A stretch of 64,000 nucleotides of DNA, from contig CP058647.1 in the NCBI GenBank assembly GCA_014323545.1, positions 1,466,001 through 1,530,000 on the forward strand, read 5' to 3'. Positions 62,029-64,000 of this stretch are shown here, one piece after another. The position numbers and the translations under genes were made by a program. Each line of letters starts with the position of its first letter. The first letter of the stretch is position 1. The stretch is from Hyphobacterium sp. CCMP332 (GTDB taxonomy: Bacteria; Bacteroidota; Bacteroidia; Cytophagales; CCMP332). Below the pieces are notes generated by a model. That model searched no databases. It worked only from the letters and a program-made list of their open reading frames with translations, and was not told where the DNA came from.

Positions 62029-62159
62029 TGTGGATATGTGGATAAATATTACCTAGCTTATACACATTGTATTATAAGAAGTTTAAATTTAATTAACATT
62101 TTTATTTTACTGATATACAATGCTTTAAGTTAGTTATCCACATTTATGTATGTGGAAAA
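62029..62159. promoter_or_regulatory. Cluster of five DnaA-box-like sites between rplU and nrdB
   Basis: Sites are TGTGGATAT (62029, one mismatch), TGTGGATAA (62037, perfect), TTATACACA (62058, consensus variant), TTATCCACA (62134, perfect) and TGTGGAAAA (62151, one mismatch). An AT-rich stretch (about 62067-62130) lies between them. All lie between the two divergent promoters. It may control nrd expression by DnaA or be part of a replication origin. Confidence 0.65.
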
Positions 62160-62160
62160 G

Positions 62161-62192
62161 TTGTTAAAAGTTTTTTTGCTTTATTATCTTTG
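62161..62192 (+). promoter_or_regulatory. Promoter of nrdB-nrdA
   Basis: TTG (62161-62163), a 21-bp spacer and TATCTTTG (62185-62192) match the consensus. The DnaA-like site at 62151-62159 ends one base before the TTG. The leader to the ATG at 62346 is about 150 nt. Confidence 0.75.
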
Positions 62193-62345
62193 ACTTATGT
62201 CGGGCTTTTACAATATTTGTAGGCACCTGATTAAAAAATCAAGCACATTTTATTAAGGAATCATTAAGCAGGGGACTTAAAGCAGGAAACCGGCTGAAGG
62301 AGACCTTTTTTTTAAAAATTTTTTAACTAGAACCCTAACGCCAAA

Positions 62346-63323
62346 ATGGAAAAGCACGAAGAACTCCTACTAAAAGAAGACAAAAAACGATTTGTATTAT
62401 TTCCCATCAAGTACCACGACATTTGGGAAATGTATAAAAAAGAGGAGGCGAGTTTCTGGACGGCTGAAGAAATTGATTTAAACCAGGATCTTGTTGACTG
62501 GAACAACCTCAACGATGGCGAAAGACACTTCCTTTCTCATGTTCTTGCTTTCTTCGCCGCCAGCGATGGCATTGTCAATGAAAATCTTGCGGAGCACTTT
62601 CTCCACGAAGTTCAGTTTCCAGAAGCTAAATGCTTTTATGGTTTTCAGATCATGATGGAAAATATTCACTCTGAGACCTATTCTTTATTAATTGATACCT
62701 ATATAAAGGACCCCAAAGAAAAGGACCACCTTTTAAACGCAATCGAAACTGTGCCGGCCGTTAAGAAAAAAGCAGACTGGGCTTTGCGATGGATCGATAA
62801 TGGTGATTTTAAAGAAAGACTAATCGCATTTGCCGCCGTTGAGGGAATATTCTTTTCCGGAAGCTTTTGCTCGATTTTCTGGATGAAAAAAAGAGGCTTA
62901 ATGCCAGGTTTGAGTTTTTCTAATGAACTCATCTCAAGAGATGAAGGCCTGCACTGCGATTTTGCTTGTCTGCTTTACAACAACTACATCGAAAATAAAA
63001 TGCCCGAAGAGAAATTGAGGCAAATCATTCTCGACGCAGTGGAAATTGAAAAAGAATTTATTACAGATTCACTGCCGGTGGATTTGATAGGTATGAACTC
63101 CAAATTGATGAAACAATACATAGAGTTTGTTGCCGATAGGTTGCTATTGGAACTGAATTGCGAAAAAGAATTTAATTCAAAAAATCCATTTGATTTTATG
63201 GAAATGATTTCGCTTCAGGGTAAAACCAATTTCTTCGAGAAAAGGGTTGCAGAATATCAGAAGGCCGGGGTCATGGACAATGACAAGAAAGGCTTCAACT
63301 TCACCATGGATGAAGATTTTTAA
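62346..63323 (+). CDS. nrdB: Class I ribonucleotide reductase small subunit
   Basis: This 325-residue beta subunit houses the di-iron site and tyrosyl radical needed to make deoxyribonucleotides. Ligand positions are all present: Asp74, Glu105 and His108, Glu166, Glu200 and His203; the radical Tyr112 lies four residues after His108, as in classic Tyr-radical enzymes. It precedes nrdA by 32 bp. The unusually long leader and the DnaA-box cluster upstream suggest cell-cycle control. Confidence 0.96.
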   Translation: MEKHEELLLKEDKKRFVLFPIKYHDIWEMYKKEEASFWTAEEIDLNQDLVDWNNLNDGERHFLSHVLAFFAASDGIVNENLAEHFLHEVQFPEAKCFYGFQIMMENIHSETYSLLIDTYIKDPKEKDHLLNAIETVPAVKKKADWALRWIDNGDFKERLIAFAAVEGIFFSGSFCSIFWMKKRGLMPGLSFSNELISRDEGLHCDFACLLYNNYIENKMPEEKLRQIILDAVEIEKEFITDSLPVDLIGMNSKLMKQYIEFVADRLLLELNCEKEFNSKNPFDFMEMISLQGKTNFFEKRVAEYQKAGVMDNDKKGFNFTMDEDF

Positions 63324-63355
63324 AGAATTTTTGAGAAAATTATTAAAAGTATAAC

Positions 63356-64000
63356 ATGTTAGTAATCAAAAGAGACGGGAGACGAGAGTCTGTCCGATTC
63401 GACAAAATCACCACCCGAATTGAAAAACTTTGCAATGGTCTTGATATGGATTATATCAAACCCATTGAAATCGCCAAAAAAGTAATCGACGGATTATACG
63501 ATGGCGTAACGACCGAACAATTGGACCGATTGGCTGCAGAAACAGCCGCTTCAATGACCGTTAGGCATCCCGATTATGCCAAACTTGCTGCGAGAATTGA
63601 AGTGTCTAATTTGCATAAAAGAACTTCTTCTTCCTTTTCCAATACCATGAAGAGAATGTATTCTTATGTTGACCCGAAAACCGGGGACAATGCACCTCTT
63701 CTTTCAAAAGAAACTTATAAAGTAATCAAAGACAATGCTGCAAAACTCGACGCAGCCATTGATTACGAGAGAGATTTTACTTACGATTTTTTCGGCTTTA
63801 AAACACTGGAAAGATCCTACCTTATGAAACTCGACGGAGCCATTGTGGAAAGACCACAACACATGCTCATGAGAGTTTCTATTGGTATCCACGGCGATGA
63901 TCTGGATGCTGCTATCGAAACCTATAATTTGTTATCGGAGAAGTGGTTTACACACGCTACTCCGACTTTGTTTAATGCTGGTACACCTAAACCACAATTG
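63356..64000 (+). CDS. nrdA: Class I ribonucleotide reductase large subunit, N-terminal part
   Basis: The first 215 codons of the catalytic alpha subunit are present; the gene runs off the right edge. It starts at ATG 63356 ([17 protein letters not shown]), which begins an N-terminal ATP cone (about 1-90), the allosteric site that senses ATP/dATP. The conserved [15 protein letters not shown] and the [14 protein letters not shown] segments identify the reductase domain start. The catalytic cysteines lie mostly beyond the window. Confidence 0.96.
   Translation, partial: MLVIKRDGRRESVRFDKITTRIEKLCNGLDMDYIKPIEIAKKVIDGLYDGVTTEQLDRLAAETAASMTVRHPDYAKLAARIEVSNLHKRTSSSFSNTMKRMYSYVDPKTGDNAPLLSKETYKVIKDNAAKLDAAIDYERDFTYDFFGFKTLERSYLMKLDGAIVERPQHMLMRVSIGIHGDDLDAAIETYNLLSEKWFTHATPTLFNAGTPKPQL

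Noticed and set aside
62041-62345. NrdR box upstream of nrdB
   Set aside because: I looked for the paired palindromes typical of NrdR sites and found none convincing.

Overview
The window comes from a Bacteroidota chromosome, most likely a marine or aquatic Cytophagales-type bacterium. The evidence is a SusC/SusD pair with lipoprotein glycoside hydrolases, many lipoproteins with short Bacteroidota-style lipoboxes, low GC content, frequent TTG starts, and promoters of the TTG-N20/21-TAnnTTTG type. I see no insertion sequence, prophage, CRISPR array or rRNA. Genus cannot be named from the sequence alone.

Region 1 (1-19333) is carbohydrate uptake. A minus-strand polysaccharide utilisation locus reads SusC, SusD, PKD-domain lipoprotein, GH16 (Calx-beta), sugar porter, GH16 (CBM-like), GH3, and a partial phosphorylase-like protein cut by the left edge. 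Two GH16 enzymes plus GH3 point to beta-1,3-glucan (laminarin). A divergent membrane-anchored regulator (beta-propeller, Y_Y_Y, LuxR-type HTH, no kinase) lies upstream, and the shared intergenic region holds phased TACATCA repeats. A GH53 endo-galactanase and an SSS sodium symporter follow.

Region 2 (19385-25327) has a sulfite dehydrogenase module (Moco subunit, cytochrome c subunit, two-domain rhodanese, fatty acid hydroxylase-type protein), a membrane protein, a lipoprotein, a GIY-YIG protein, and a complete initiator tRNA-fMet transcription unit.

Region 3 (25464-36973) is housekeeping: era-der, a SprT-like protein, murQ, a tightly packed operon (amino acid dehydrogenase, nusB, ytxH-like, DUF1573, yajC, ybbR-like, coaE) and an ABC exporter.

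Region 4 (37232-48306) holds an S9 peptidase, a probable metal-uptake locus (His/Cys-rich small protein, TonB receptor, His-rich DUF4625-type lipoprotein), an SPFH operon ending in a 49-residue ribbon-helix-helix protein, and an ECF sigma/anti-sigma envelope operon.

Region 5 (48383-61171) has an M23 peptidase, four related tandem lipoproteins, a DPP-IV-like peptidase followed by a small lipoprotein, SCO1 and cytochrome c, then M28 peptidase, TolB-like propeller and DUF192 lipoproteins.

Region 6 (61172-64000) has rplU-rpmA facing away from nrdB-nrdA. Between the two promoters lie five DnaA-box-like sites in 131 bp, so this is either a DnaA-controlled nrd promoter or a candidate replication origin.

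The strongest leads for new biology are the phased repeats at the glucan locus, the metal-uptake cassette, the SPFH/ribbon-helix-helix operon with its candidate operator, the tandem lipoprotein family, and the DnaA-box cluster.
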